This document shows positions 12,220 through 24,263 of a stretch of 64,000 nt of DNA, one piece after another; position 1 is the stretch's first letter; each line of letters starts with the position of its first letter. The DNA lies in the NCBI RefSeq assembly GCF_027409185.1, contig NC_084463.1, forward strand, positions 51,826,907-51,890,906, written 5' to 3'. The notes beneath the pieces are model-generated. The model was not told the origin of the DNA and did no database searches. It saw only the letters and a list, made by a program, of their open reading frames with translations. Source of the DNA: Cynocephalus volans (taxonomy: Eukaryota; Chordata; Mammalia; Dermoptera; Cynocephalidae). Made by a program: the position numbers and the translations under genes.

Positions 12220-13420
12220 ATAAAACTAATTATACCCCAAGTCAGAGTTGCATATATCCCAGGACTACATATTTGGCTAATAGCTAAAAATTACACAATA
12301 TAATACACTATGTCAATAAAAGAATAAACAAAACTACATGACATCTCAGTAGATGTACAAAACAAATTTGACAAAATCCAACCTCCTTCTATGAAGAAAA
12401 CATTCAACAAAGTAGAAATAGAAGGGAAGTTCCTCAAACTGATGAAGGGCATATGAAGAACACACTGCTCACAGTATTTTTGTTGGAGTGAGCAAGACTG
12501 AAGCCATGTTGGGACCTAAGGCTGCCTGGGCTGCAGAGGTGGGGAGGATTCTTTTAAAGGACAGTTTTTTTCTCTCCACTCTTGCTTACTTTCTTATTTC
12601 ACTCACTAATTAGAAAAACAAGGCCGAGAAGCTAATTAGTACTTTGCAAAGCTAACAGTTCTTTCTTTGAGACTTGTAGAGTTTTGGGAAATGATCAAGG
12701 CCAAATGACTGATGCTGACCTTGGGCACTAGCCACGTACACTGGTGCAAATCAAAATCTTGCAGGGTCCTGAGTTAACAGCGAAGATGAGAACAGAAACC
12801 AGATGAAGCCTTGTCGAGACCTTTTACCTGACTCACAGACACAGACCTGTTGTAACTCACATCTCCTGTTCTCCTGACTTTCACCTTCCATATCCCATTC
12901 CCTCAACCCTTCCTTTAAAAACCCCTCAGTAAATGTAAATCTTTGAGATGGGGTGGTCTGCCATCTCCTTCAGCTGAATACATCTGCTTTTCTCACACCA
13001 ACCATTTGACTTCTGAGGTTTTTTCAAAGGGGTGGGCAGCCGGACGTGAGTCCAGTAACATTTTTAGTGGTGAAAGTCCATATGCTTATGTGCTAAGACC
13101 AGGAACAAGATAAACAATCAATTCTCACTACACCTCTTCATCATTGTACTAGATGGAAAAATTGGCAACAGATGTAGATTAAAGGCATCTAGATTGGAAA
13201 AAAAGTGTAACATTCTTTATTTTCAGTTGACATGTTTTTGTATTTAGAAAATCATAAGGAATTCACTAAGTACTATTAGAGTTCAGAGAAGTAACAGGAT
13301 CAATATACAAAAATCAATTGTATTTCTGTACACAAAAATAAATAATACAAATATGAGATTGAAGAAACAGTTGAGTTACAATAGACTCAAAATAAGATCC
13401 CTAGAAATAAGTTTAACAAT
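12220..13420 (+). mobile_element. Ancient L1 ORF2 fragment, split by an LTR
   Basis: 12220-12480 and 13061-13420 read as consecutive parts of L1 ORF2 (reverse transcriptase) on the plus strand, with stops and indels. The LTR at 12481-13060 interrupts them, so the L1 is older than the LTR. Confidence 0.75.
12481..13060 (+). mobile_element. Solo LTR (ERV1-like) inserted in L1
   Basis: Starts TG at 12481 and ends CA at 13060, flanked on both sides by tttt as a possible 4-bp duplication (12477-12480 and 13061-13064). It has a TTTAAAA TATA-like box (about 12914) and a pyrimidine-rich U5. Interruption of continuous L1 sequence supports the ends. Confidence 0.7.
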
Positions 13421-14100
13421 AGAAGTGTGTACTTGAACGTGGAAAGCCACAGTACATGGGTAGCATGGAAACACTTAGGTATTATCCCTGAGCCTCTTCT
13501 CCTTGGCTCTGAGAACTTTACCTTCATGGGGGAGAAAACGGATTGCATCCTTGACCTTTATATTATTAGAGGTGGGCTCGGGGTGAGTTCGGCATATCCA
13601 AATGTGTTTTAGTGTATCCATTTTTATGGATAGGAGACATACATAGAAAGAGAGGGAATGACAAACTCTAGCCAGAGTGTGAAAGATCAGGCAGTGACTC
13701 TCACCACCCAATCCCTGCCAATCATGCTGTGTTTAAAGGATCCCCACATACCATACCAATAAGGGTTTGAGAGGCATGGAATTTAGGAGTTCAAAGATGG
13801 GGGTCTATAGATTCTAATATCCGAGACAAGAGGGCTGTGGGAAGATCAATGCTGAGTTCCCTGCATCTGCAAATAGAATCACTGAGGGGAAGTTGAAGGA
13901 TCTAGGAAAGCACAGGAATTACGACAAGGCAGGAAACACATTAGGAAAAGAGAAAACCAGAGATAGGATATAAGCATGACTGCAGCCTCTCATACGCACC
14001 ATCCACACACCCCCAACGTTTGCCCTTCTTTCACTCTGCCCCACATTCTAACACTCCAACCCGCATCAACCCTGATTACTGAAGCTGGGCATTTTTCCAT
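13421..14100. other. No gene; unassigned DNA
   Basis: Short open frames only; no domain, splice pattern or repeat family recognised. Confidence 0.4.
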
Positions 14101-14200
14101 GTTTTGTTTTCTTGTTCGGCAGCTGGCCAATACTGGGTTCTGAACTCTTGACCATTGTGTTATGAGCTCTATGTTCTCCCAAGTGAGCTAACCAGCCAAC
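14101..14200 (-). mobile_element. Old tRNA-derived SINE (CYN-like)
   Basis: The minus strand reads ggctggttagctcacttggg, then a variable arm, then a decayed B box and a tggccagctgcc tail. This is a tRNA-Ile-like body. No clear target-site duplication. Confidence 0.75.
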
Positions 14201-14323
14201 TTTATTTCCCTGTTTTAAAAGGAACTTCAGTGTAGCAGAAACTTTTATAAACCCATGTACAGATGTCCTTGTCTAGTTTGCTGCAGAAACCAGAGAAGAA
14301 AAGGCAACGTTCTTGTCCACCAT

Positions 14324-14341
14324 ACACACACACACACACAC

Positions 14342-14401
<60 letters not shown>
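14324..14401. repeat. CA microsatellite (about 38 units)
   Basis: Near-perfect (CA)n with one CG interruption at about 14345. It explains the low-complexity H-T or C-V open frames on both strands. Confidence 0.98.
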
Positions 14402-14403
<2 letters not shown>

Positions 14404-14985
14404 AAGTTACTTGAAATTGATTTAATAGATGGACGGATAGGTTCATGGAACACGGGAATTTCTGAGTAATTAATTATCAGACCCTGCAAGTGTAAATTGG
14501 AAGAAGGCTTAAGAAATGCACCTACCCTGTGACCTGGCTCCTTTATGTCACTGTAAACACCAGAGCAGTTTTTCTAACTGTGTAATAAAATGCATTGAAA
14601 CTCACAAATTAGTTTGCTGGATGAGAAGAAACATCTTCTAATATTTTGAAAGAAAATTACTACATCAATTTGTTGTTTAACACATTTAAAGTAAAATAGA
14701 TATGATTTTTTCATACTTTAAAATGCATCTTTAAAAGTAGATTTGGGTTTTATAACACATACACCTGGGCCCCATTTGAGTTTCCCCATTACTGCCACAA
14801 TGTCCTAGGTTGTCAAACCAAGACTTCATAAAAAATCAGAATTAAACCTCACTGGAACGGAGACTAGTCTATCACGTGTGTAGAGACCACTCTTGATCCA
14901 ACAAGGCCTTATCTCCCAGTAACAAGATTTCAGCTGGGAAAATTTTAACAATTTTCGCAGTTGGTTCCCAGTATAGGGCTGCAGC
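14402..14985. other. No gene; sequence upstream of the CpG island
   Basis: No exon or named repeat recognised. The right edge runs into the promoter motifs. Confidence 0.4.
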
Positions 14986-15620
14986 GACTTCTGGGAAATG
15001 TAGTCTCGCTGGCCATTAACATCACAGGCACAGGTGTACTTCTGCCCCTGCGCATCCTTACTCACTGCGCCATGTGGGAAATGTAGTTTTGCCCAGCAAT
15101 GACGCTCCCCTCCGAGGACTACTACGGGACAGGCATTTCCGTGATTCTACTGCGCATGAGCTGCCACGCCCACTCCGCCATGTTTTGTCTGGAACTTCCG
15201 GTCGCTTTTGCCCTCCCAGCGCTGCTTCTCAGAGCCTGGGTTTGGATTGCGCGTCCCTGAAGGTGGGTTCGAGGGTGAAAGAGGAGTCCTGCACGCCTCC
15301 CGACCCTGGGGGCAGGACGGGTGTCCCTGCACTTGTTGGGCAGCAGCGCTGTGGCCCTCGGGCGGGCGGGGCCCTGGGCCGGGCGGGGGAAGGGGCGCCC
15401 GGGCTGCGCTTTCCACAACGGCCCCGTCAGAGGACTGCGCTGCGGGAAGGCGGGCGTGCGCTGCCGGGTGTGCAGAAGCCGGTTCCAGATGTCCCAGAAC
15501 GGGGGCTCAGGTCCAAGTGGCCACAGGAACGTGGGTGGGGGGGTGTGAAGACAGCGAGCCTGGGAGGTGTGCGGGAGGCCACATTCCAGCTCCGCCGTCC
15601 AGGAACCTGGTACCGACCTA
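14986..15620 (+). promoter_or_regulatory. CpG-island promoter of the KRAB zinc-finger gene
   Basis: This is the only extended GC-rich, CpG-dense segment near the gene. Two ZNF143/SBS-like motifs lie in tandem: ttctgggaaatgtagtc (14989-15005) and gtgggaaatgtagtt (15074-15088). Downstream are an NRF1-like tgcgcatgag (15151-15160) and an ETS site acttccggt (15194-15202). There is no TATA box. SBS, NRF1 and ETS motifs in a CpG island are typical of housekeeping and KZFP promoters. Assignment to the downstream gene is inferred from orientation and the lack of another CpG island upstream of its exons. The island might also drive an antisense transcript. Confidence 0.75.
15190..15262 (+). other. Putative non-coding exon 1 of the KZFP gene
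   Basis: The sequence after the ETS site, up to a good splice donor (CTGAAG|GTGGGT, boundary 15262/15263), has the size, position and look of a KZFP 5' UTR first exon. The transcription start is not visible and is set approximately. It would splice to the start-codon exon at 26603. The overlapping open frames in this GC-rich area (up to 192 codons) have no recognisable domain. Confidence 0.55.
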
Positions 15621-17182
15621 TGGGACGTTCATTTTACCCGTCTGTAACATGAGCGTGTTGACGTTAGTGTAATGCCCCCAGATTCTCATAGAAATAATTG
15701 TGAAGTGTGTGCAGGCTGATACTCTGTGTCAGTTTTGTTTGTGGGGAGTCTTGATGTCTCTTCAGGAAGTCAGGTTTCTCTCCCTTCCTGCACTGTGTAG
15801 CCTGCCTACCACTCCTGGTCTCAGTTTACAGAAGATAATACAAGACCTAGTTTTCAGGGACAGTAACTTGTGGAGGGAGATTGAGGCTCTGCATGACATT
15901 CTGATTTTCTTTGGGGTAATAGAGCTGTGACAAGAGTTTGAAGGAGGGCGCCCGATGAATAGGAATCCCGCCTGGGAGAACATCATTGTGGCCTGAACCC
16001 TCTCAGTACTGCTTCAGAGCAGAGGCAGAAGAGTCCCAGACAGGTGTAGCTTTGCACAGCCCACGCAGTTATTCAGCGTAGTGCTTACAAATGCACAAGA
16101 GTTGACAGATAATACTGCATTCGGCAGCGATCTGTGACTTGGTGACATGGGAAGGTTTGGTCCAACTTTGAAAAGGGTGAGTGAGTTTGAGTATAGGCAA
16201 GGACCTAGCAAATGTTACTTATTGAAGGGGTCTGAAGATGTTCTTTGGGGTACAGGAATAACCTGTCATAGATGAGAGACTCTGTCTACAGTGCTCTCTG
16301 AACAGAGTCCCATTCCTTCAGTCTTCCCTCATTGTTCCCAGGGTCTGAGCTCTCTCAAACCTAGACTATCACCAATTTTGACATCTAGAAATATACTTAT
16401 GGTTTTGTATCTGCTTTGTTTTTTTCTGGTAGTTCAGGAATGGCTTGTCTGGTATTTCTACCTTGTAAGAAAAGTGAAAATAAGTAGATTTTAGGAAATG
16501 TGACTTGCCCAGGGTCACATGATTTATTGATGTTAGATTTCCTGACTTTTTGGCTGTTCTCCATTTTGCCACACTTCAGTCAAAAACAAGTGCTTGTTCA
16601 CTATTGAAATTACTTTTGTAATGCTGAATGAAGTCAACTTAGAGCAAACATTGCTTTAACATACACTGTTTAAAACATCCCTATCCTTTTTTTATCTCCA
16701 GTGCTTTCTGCGAATCATGTCACCACAAAGTGAATAACATTAAGTATTTCCAACTTAATGTCAGTATTCTGTTCTTGAAAATCAGAAACGTTGCATATAT
16801 GTATATCGGATCCAATTTTACATTACTTAAATGGGAAAATTACAATACTCGTGTGCTTCAAAAACTTCATGGAGATATTCCTTTTCACTTTTAGTTATCT
16901 TTTCCCATGAACTTTTCAAAGTACCATTGTATGGCTCACTACTACTTTATAAGAAACAGACCCTTTTTATATTTTTAAAGTAAACAACTTCTATATGATA
17001 TATTAAGAAAAGAATAACAGAAAGTCTTACTCCGTAGTTCACTGATGTGTATAAAATTGCTTTTTATGATTCACATGGCCTCCATTAACATCAGGGGCTT
17101 CAATAAAGTAGTCCTTTTAGTTGACAGTCATTGAAATTTTCAAAACTCCTTGTGGTTGTGAAGGTATATTGATTGTATTTAA
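15621..17182. other. Intron 1, left part; nothing recognised
   Basis: Only short open frames. No named repeat with clear ends, although parts of 16850-16930 look like an old interspersed element. Confidence 0.4.
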
Positions 17183-17520
17183 CATGTAATATAAGACTTT
17201 TTCACCCACATAATTTTGTTCAAAACATATTGAGTTCTGGAGACTTAGATGTATCATTTTGCATTTGTCACATACGGAACAAATGAAAACCCAAATAGCT
17301 TAAAAAACCCAGCCATTTTATTATGTTGAAGTACCAAGAATCTACATTTTGGGTGTGTTGAGCTGGGCAGCTAGTGTTGGCTGGATTAAAAATTCAGCTT
17401 TAGTTACTTGGTCCCTTGACTGAGGCTGGTTGGTTCAGGATGGCTTCACTCACATGTCCTGTGGTTTCTTCTGACTCTTGGTTGGGTTCCCTGTCTCCAA
17501 AAGTGTAGCCTCAGGCTTTT
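17183..17520 (-). mobile_element. MLT1-like LTR, antisense (pair of 27105-27410)
   Basis: The order tagcttaaaa, ccattttatta, gagctgggcag, ttgactgaggctg, cttcactcacatgtcctgtgg is an antisense MLT1-type pattern. It matches 27105-27410 over about 300 bp, with the same order and many substitutions. Confidence 0.65.
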
Positions 17521-17843
17521 TCACACCATGATTGTGTTTAAGAAAGCAAGCATCAGTGGCCATTACTCATCAAACATGTTTGCATAACATTTTCTAATGT
17601 GCCTTTGGCCAAAGCAAGTCACATAGCAAAGCCCAGTCCATTGTCAGAGCATACTATCTGAGGGTTTTGGTGCAGGGAGATCCATCGCTGGCACAGGGAT
17701 GGTGTCCCAAGAGAAATATACGTTATGTATGTTACTTTACCTATATAATGATGGGCAAAAGATTTTGGATTACAAGATGCATACTATTTAGATATTTAGT
17801 TATATATAAATAAGATGTGTTGTAGTGGAAACACTTCTCTGGA

Positions 17844-18241
17844 TGTATTAGTCCGTTTGTGTTGCTATAACAGAAATTCAGGAGACTGGGTAATTTATAA
17901 GGAAAAGAGGTTTATTTGGCTCATGATTCAGGGACAGCTGCATCTGGCATGGGCTTCAGGCTACTTCTACTCATGGCAGAAAGTGGCAGGCAGCCAGTGG
18001 GTACAAACATATCATGTGGCAAGAAGCAAGAGAGAGAGAAGGTGCCTGGATCCTTTAAACAATCAGCTCTGGAGGGAACTAATAGAGTGAGAACTCACTC
18101 ATTAATCCTCCCTCCCACAAGGAGAGCATGAATCCATTCATGAGGGACCTGCCCCCATGACTCAATCAGTTTCCAGCACTGCCACATTGGAGATCAAATT
18201 TCCACATGAGCTTTGGAGGGGACAACACTTCCAAACTGTCA
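17844..18241 (-). repeat. 3' LTR of the MaLR provirus
   Basis: Antisense MST/THE1-type LTR: tgtattagtcc start, actgggtaatttataagg, a pyrimidine-rich centre, then the tttggagggg end and a terminal tca. Confidence 0.9.
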
Positions 18242-19810
18242 TTCTGCCCCTGGCCCCCAAAATTCATGTCACTCTCATATACAGAATACAATTACTCCAT
18301 CCCAAGAGTCCCAAAATTCTTAGCTTGTTCCAGCACCAACTTAAAAGTCCAAAGTCTCATCTGATACCAAAAGCAAAAGTCCTTCCAGTTGTGAACCTGA
18401 AAAACAAAGCCAAATTTATCTACCACCAAGATACAATGGTGGAACAGACATTGGGTATACATTCCCATTCCAAAAGGGAGGAATAGGCCAGAAGAAAGGA
18501 AAAACAGGTCCCAAACAAGTCTGAAACCCAGCAGGACAGACACTAATCTTAAAGCTCCCAAATAATCTTTTTTGATTCCAAGTTTTGCATCCTGGGCACA
18601 GTGGGGCATTTGGGCCCCCAAAGGATCAGGCAGCCTCACTCCCACAGCCAGGGACAGCCAAGTGGGCTGTGCTGGTGCCTGCAACTTTTCCAGACCAGTG
18701 TTCCACTCTGGTAGCTCTATAAGTTTGGGGTCTCCATGGTGGTCCTGCTGCCTTGGCTCTTCTAGACATTTCCCCAGTGGGAGCTCCCTGTGGGTGCTCC
18801 AGCCCCACTTTCCTGCTCAGCACTGCTCTAGTAGATGTCCTCTGCAGTGCCTCTGCCCTTGCGGGAAGACTCTGTCTGGGTCCCTAGGCTTTTCCATACA
18901 TCATCTGGAATCTGGATGGAGGCTGCCACCCTTCCACTGCTCTCATGTCCTGCCAGCCTGCAGACAACATAATGTGGATGCCCCCAAGTTTTCAGGCCAC
19001 TACTCTCCAGGGATGCTGTGTGAACCACACTCGGGGCTGCTCCAGCCAGAGCAGCTGGGATGCAGGGAGCAGGATCCCAAGGGCAGCTGCACCCCAGGTC
19101 TGTCTTCCAGGATAACTCAGTCCTTCTAGGCCTCAGGGTCTGTGTTAGGTGGGGCACCCTTCCAGACTTCTCAAATGCCTTCAGGGCTTTCCTCTCCTTG
19201 TCTCCACTGTTAGCATCTGGCCTCCTCATCACTATGATAATGTCTTTAGCAACCAGTTTATCTGCTTCACCCTTGCGTTTTTCTCCAGCTCTCCACTTCT
19301 CAACCCCATGGCCAGGCTGCAAATCTTCCAAATCTTTACACTCTGATTCCCTTTTAAATTCTGGCTTTACGTCATGACTTTGCTGCCATAACTCAGATTA
19401 GGTTCTTAAAAGCAGCCATGCAACTTCCTTAATGCTTTGCTGCTTAGAAATTTGCCAAATGCTCTGGTTCACAACTCTTCAGGTCCACCTTCCACAAAGT
19501 CCAAGGGCATGGACACAGTACAGCCAGGTTCCTTGCTATGGTGTAGCAAGGGTGTTCTTTTGTCCAGTTCTCAATAAGTTACTCATTTCTATCTGAGACT
19601 TCATCATGTGCATGGCCTTTACTGTCCACATTTCTATCAGCATTCTGCTCACCACCACATATGTCTCTAAGCCATTCCAAAGTTTTCCTCGTCTTTCTGT
19701 CTTCTAAGTCCTCCAGACTCTTTCAACCTTTGCCCATTACCCAGTTCCAAAGCTTCTTCCACATTTTTGAGTATCTGTATAGCAACACCCCACTTCTGTT
19801 ACCAATTTTC

Positions 19811-20215
19811 TCTATTAGTCCATTTGTGTTGCTATAATAGAAATACTTGAGACTGGGTAATTTATAAGGAAAAGAGGTTTATTTGGCTTATGATTCTGGG
19901 ACAGCTACATCTGGCATGGGCTTCAGGCTGCTTCTACTCATGGCAGAAAGTGGCAGGCAGCCAGTGGGTACAAGCAGATCACACAGCAAGAGGAAGCAAG
20001 AGAGAAAGAGGAGGTGCCAGGGTCCTTTAAACAGTCAGCTCTGGAGGAAACTAATAGAAGGAGAACTCATTCATTAATTCTCTCTTCCCCAGGGAGAGCA
20101 TGAATCCAATCATGAGGGATCTGTCCCCATGACTCATTCAGTTTCCAACACTGTCACATAGGGGATCAAATATTCGCATGAGTTTTGGAGGGGACAGCAC
20201 ATCCAAACTCCATCA
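19811..20215 (-). repeat. 5' LTR of the MaLR provirus
   Basis: Same order of motifs as 17844-18241 in the same orientation. Its first bases (tctattag) differ by one from the partner's tgtattag. Confidence 0.9.
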
Positions 20216-20650
20216 CTGGAGTTGTTTATGTAGGCATTATATTAATATGAAAATAGTTAATATAGCCTAACTGTATTTCTGTAACAGTTTTAGTAAAGAC
20301 ATGATATGTTTTTCTTTGGTTTTTTTTTTACTTCTCAAAATACATTGTACTTGATTTCATGCCCCTTTACCCGTTCCTCTCCACCCCCTCTCCTCTCCCT
20401 GCACATCATTCACTTGACTTAAAAGTTCATGGAATTTTTGTGGTTATTCTGTTTTCTCCCCCTGACCCTTTACTTGTTTGTGTGTTTATTTATTTATTTA
20501 TTTTTACCTCCCACAAATCAGTGAGAACGTGGTATTTCTCTTTCTGTGCCTGACTTGTTTCACTTAATATATTTTTCTTGAAGTCCATCCATGTTGTTGC
20601 GAATGGTAGTATTTCATTTTTTTTTTTAAGGCAGAGTAGTTATCCATTGT

Positions 20651-22031
20651 TTAGATATACAACAGTTTCCTTATCCACTCATCAGATGATGGACATTCGG
20701 GATGGTTCCAGCTCTTAGCTATTGTAAATAGTGCTGCAATAAACATTGGAGTACAGGTATCCTTTCGGCATGATGATTTGCATTCCTCTGGGTATATTCC
20801 CAGCAGTGGAATAGCTGGGTCATATGGTAGATCTATCTGTAATTGTTTGAGGAAAGTCCATATCATTTTCCATAAAGGCTGCACCATTTTGCAACCCCAC
20901 CAACAGTGAGTGAGAGTTTCTTTTTCTCCTCAACCTCTCCGGCACTTATCATATTCAGCCATTTCGATGTTAGCTATCCTAACTAGAGTGAGATTGTATC
21001 TCAATGTGGTTTTGAATTGCATTTCCTGGATGTTGAGTGATGTTGAGCATTTTCTCATGTGTCAGTTGGCCATTCATATGTCTTCCTTTGAGAAATGCCT
21101 ATTCAGCTCGTTTGCCCATTTTTTAATTGCGTTATTTGTTTTTATGTTGTAACGTTGTTTGAGTTCCTTGTATATTCTGGATATTAATCCTTTGTCAGGT
21201 GTATATTTTGATAATGTTTTCTCCCACTCTGTTGGTTGTCTTTTCACTCTGTTGATTGTTTCTTTTGCTGTGGAGAAGTTTTTTAGTTTGTTAGAATCCT
21301 GTTTGTTTATTTTTCCTTTGATTGCCTGTGCTTTGGGGATCATACTCATGAAATCTGTACCCACTCCTACTTCCTGGAGTGTTTCTCCTATGTTTTCTTT
21401 AAGGAGTTTTATTATTCCGGGATGTATATTTAATTCTTTAATCCATTTTGAGTTGATTTTGGTATATGGTGAAAGGTATGGGTCATTTCATTCTATATAT
21501 GAGTATCATTTTCCCAGCACCACTTGTTGAAAAGGCAGTCTCTTCCCCAGTATGAAGATTTGCTGCCTTTATCAAAGATCAGATGGCTGTAGGCATATGG
21601 ATTGATTTCTGGGTTCTCTATTCTATTCCATTTATCCATTTGTCTATTTTTATGCCAGTACCATGCTGTTTTGGTTATTATAGCTTAGTAATATAGTTTA
21701 AAGTCAGGTAGTGTTATGCCTCCAGCTCTACTTTTTTTTGGTCAGGATTGCTTTGGCCATGTGTGGTCTTTTGTTTTTCCATATAAATGTCTGGATAGCT
21801 TTTTCCATTTCTGAGAAAAATGTCATTGGAATTTTGGTGGGGATTGCATTGAATCTGTAGGTCACTTTGAGTAATATGGATATTTTCACAATGTTAATTC
21901 TTCCAATTCAAGAGCATGGGATATCGTTCCATCTTCTTGTATCCTCTTTAGTTCCTCTCAACAGTCATTTGTATTTCTCTTTGTGGAGAATTTTCACATC
22001 ATTGGTCAGCTTTATTCCTAAGTATTTTATT

Positions 22032-22092
<61 letters not shown>

Positions 22093-22658
22093 TTTTGGTG
22101 GCTCTTGTAAATAGTCTAGCTTTCTTGATTTCTTTTTCTGCATTTTCACTGTTGGAGTATAGAAATACTACTGATTTCTGAGTGTTGATTTTATATCCTG
22201 CAACATTGCTGAAATCATTTATCAACTCCAAGAGGTTTTTTGTAGAGGCTTTAGGCTGTTTGATATATAGAATCATGTCATCTGCAAAGAGGGACAGTTT
22301 GACTTCATCTTTTCCAATCTGGATGCCCTTTATTTCCTTATCTTTGATTGCTCTGGCTAGGACTTCCAACTGTGTTGAATAGGATTGGTGAGAGTGGGCA
22401 TCCTGTCTAGTTCTTGTTCAGGATGATATTGACAGTGGGCTTCTCATATATGGCTTTAATCATGTTGAGATACTTTCCATCCATGCCTAACTTGTAAAGA
22501 GTCTTTGTCATGAAAGGATGTTGAATTTTGTCAAATGCTTTTTCAGCATCAATAGAGATGATAATGTGTTTTTTGTCTTTGGTTTTATTAACATGGTGTA
22601 TCACATTTATTGATTTGTGTTTGTTGAACCAACCTTGTATCTTTGGGATGAATCCCAC
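20651..22658 (-). pseudogene. L1 ORF2 C-terminal half, broken
   Basis: Minus-strand pieces carry reverse-transcriptase text (the F-A-D-D-M catalytic motif within 22369-22031, and the [16 protein letters not shown] stretch within 22658-22407) and the C-terminal region (20887-20651). They are separated by frameshifts, and a GT microsatellite has expanded inside the frame at 22034-22090. The ORF2 product would be the L1 endonuclease and reverse transcriptase; this copy cannot encode it. Confidence 0.9.
22034..22090. repeat. GT microsatellite inside L1 ORF2
   Basis: About 28 GT units replace normal ORF2 sequence between ttatttat and atttttggtgg. Confidence 0.97.
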
Positions 22659-24096
22659 TTGATCATGGTGTATAATTTTGTTGCTGTATTCTGTTAGCTA
22701 GTATTTTATTGAGGATTTTTGCATCTATATTGGCCTGTAGTTTTCTGTTTTTGATGCATCTTTGTCTGGTTTTGGTTTCAGGGTGATGTTTGCCTCATAG
22801 AATGAGTTTGGGAGAATTGCCTCTGTTTCATTCTTTTGGAATAGTTTGTAGAGAATTTGTATCAGTTCCTCTTTGAACATTTGGTAGAATTCTGCAGTGA
22901 ACCCATCTTGTCCTGGGCTTTTCTTTGGAGACTTTAGATAACAGCTTCAGTCTCTCAGTGTTATTGGTCTGTTCAGATATTCTATATCATCTTGGCTCAG
23001 TTTTGGCAATATGTATAAATCCAGAAATTTATCCATTTCCTCCAGATTTTCAACCTTGTTGGCATATGGATGCTTAGAGTTGTCTCTAATGATTCCTTGT
23101 ATTTCTGAGATGTGAGTTGTAATATCACCTTTTTCATTTCTTATTTATGTTATTTGGGTTTTGTTTATCTTTTTATCTCAATTTTATTTATCTTTTCAAA
23201 AAACCAACTTTTTCTTTCATTGACCTTTTGTATTGTTTTTTGTTTCTATTTCATTTAGTTCTGCTCTGAACTTAATTATTTCTTTCTACTATTTAGATTG
23301 TTCTTGTTATTCTAAATCTTTAAGGTGAAGTGTTAGGTTGTTTATTTGCCATCTTTCCATTCTTCCAAAGTTAGCATTTAGTGTGATAAATTTCCCACTT
23401 AATATTGCTTTTGCATTATCCCACAGGTATTGGTATGGTGTGTCATTATTTTCATTAATTTCAAGAATTTTTTTGATTTCCTGTTTAATTTATTCTTGGA
23501 CCCACATGTCATTAAGTAGAATGTTGTTTAATTTCCATGAGTTTGTATATTTTTCAGAGTTTTGTTTATTATTGATTTCTAATTTTAATCTGTTGTGATC
23601 AGAAAAAATACATGGAGTCCAATTTTTATGAATTTGTTAAGACTTGCTTTGTGACGTAACATGTGGTCTATTCTGGAGAATGTTCTATGTGCTGATGGGG
23701 GGAATGAACATTCTGAGGTTGTTGGATGGAATGTTCTGTAGATATCTGCCAAATCCAATTAGTCTGTAGTATTGTTTAGATCTTGTGTTTCTCTGTTGAT
23801 TTTTGGCCGAGATGATCTGTCCAATGATGACAGTGGGGTTTTCAGGTACCCTGCTATTATGGTGTTAGTGTCTATCTCTTTATTTAGATCTAATAGTGTT
23901 TGGTTTATTAATCTGGCTGCTCCAAATTAGGTGTATATATATTTATGATTGTTATGTCTTCTTGATGGATAGATCCTTTTATTGTTATATAGTGGCCTTC
24001 TTTATCTCTTTTAATGGTTTTTGCTTTAAAGTCATTTTATCTGATATAAGAATAGCTACTGTAGCTCATTTTCCATTCCTATTTGCATGGTACATC

Positions 24097-24263
24097 TTTT
24101 TCCATCCTTTCTTTTTTTTTTTTTTTCGTGACCGGCGCTCAGCCAGGGAGTGCACCAGTCATTCCTATATAGGATCCGAACCCGCGGCGGGAGCGTCGCC
24201 GCGCTGCTAGTGCAGCACGCTACCGAGTGCACCACGGGCTCAGCCCCTTTTTTCCATCCTTTC
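24097..24263 (-). mobile_element. Young tRNA-derived SINE (CYN-like) inside the L1
   Basis: Body 24112-24247 antisense with an oligo-T tail and B box GGTTCGGATCC on the minus strand. Direct repeats ttttccatcctttc flank it at 24098-24111 and 24250-24263. It postdates the L1. Confidence 0.88.

Larger units (their letters stand above)
17839..20220 (-). mobile_element. MaLR (MST/THE1-like) provirus, both LTRs present
   Basis: LTR 17844-18241, internal region 18242-19810, LTR 19811-20215, flanked by ctgga at 17839-17843 and 20216-20220, the expected 5-bp duplication. On the minus strand the internal region begins right after the 19811 LTR edge with a MaLR-like aattggtaacagaagtggg. The LTRs differ by roughly a tenth of positions by eye, indicating an old insertion. 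Open frames up to 185 codons in the interior have no intact retroviral domain. MaLRs are non-autonomous ERVL relatives. Confidence 0.92.

Noticed and set aside
14202-14489. 95-codon frame with a long V-C run
   Set aside because: Created by the CA microsatellite.
15074-15672. 192- and 154-codon open frames in the CpG island
   Set aside because: GC-rich DNA has few stop codons. There are no domains, and the area fits a promoter plus non-coding exon.
18157-19377. Open frames of 105-185 codons between the two LTRs
   Set aside because: They lie in the antisense-oriented MaLR interior, overlap on both strands and show no domain.
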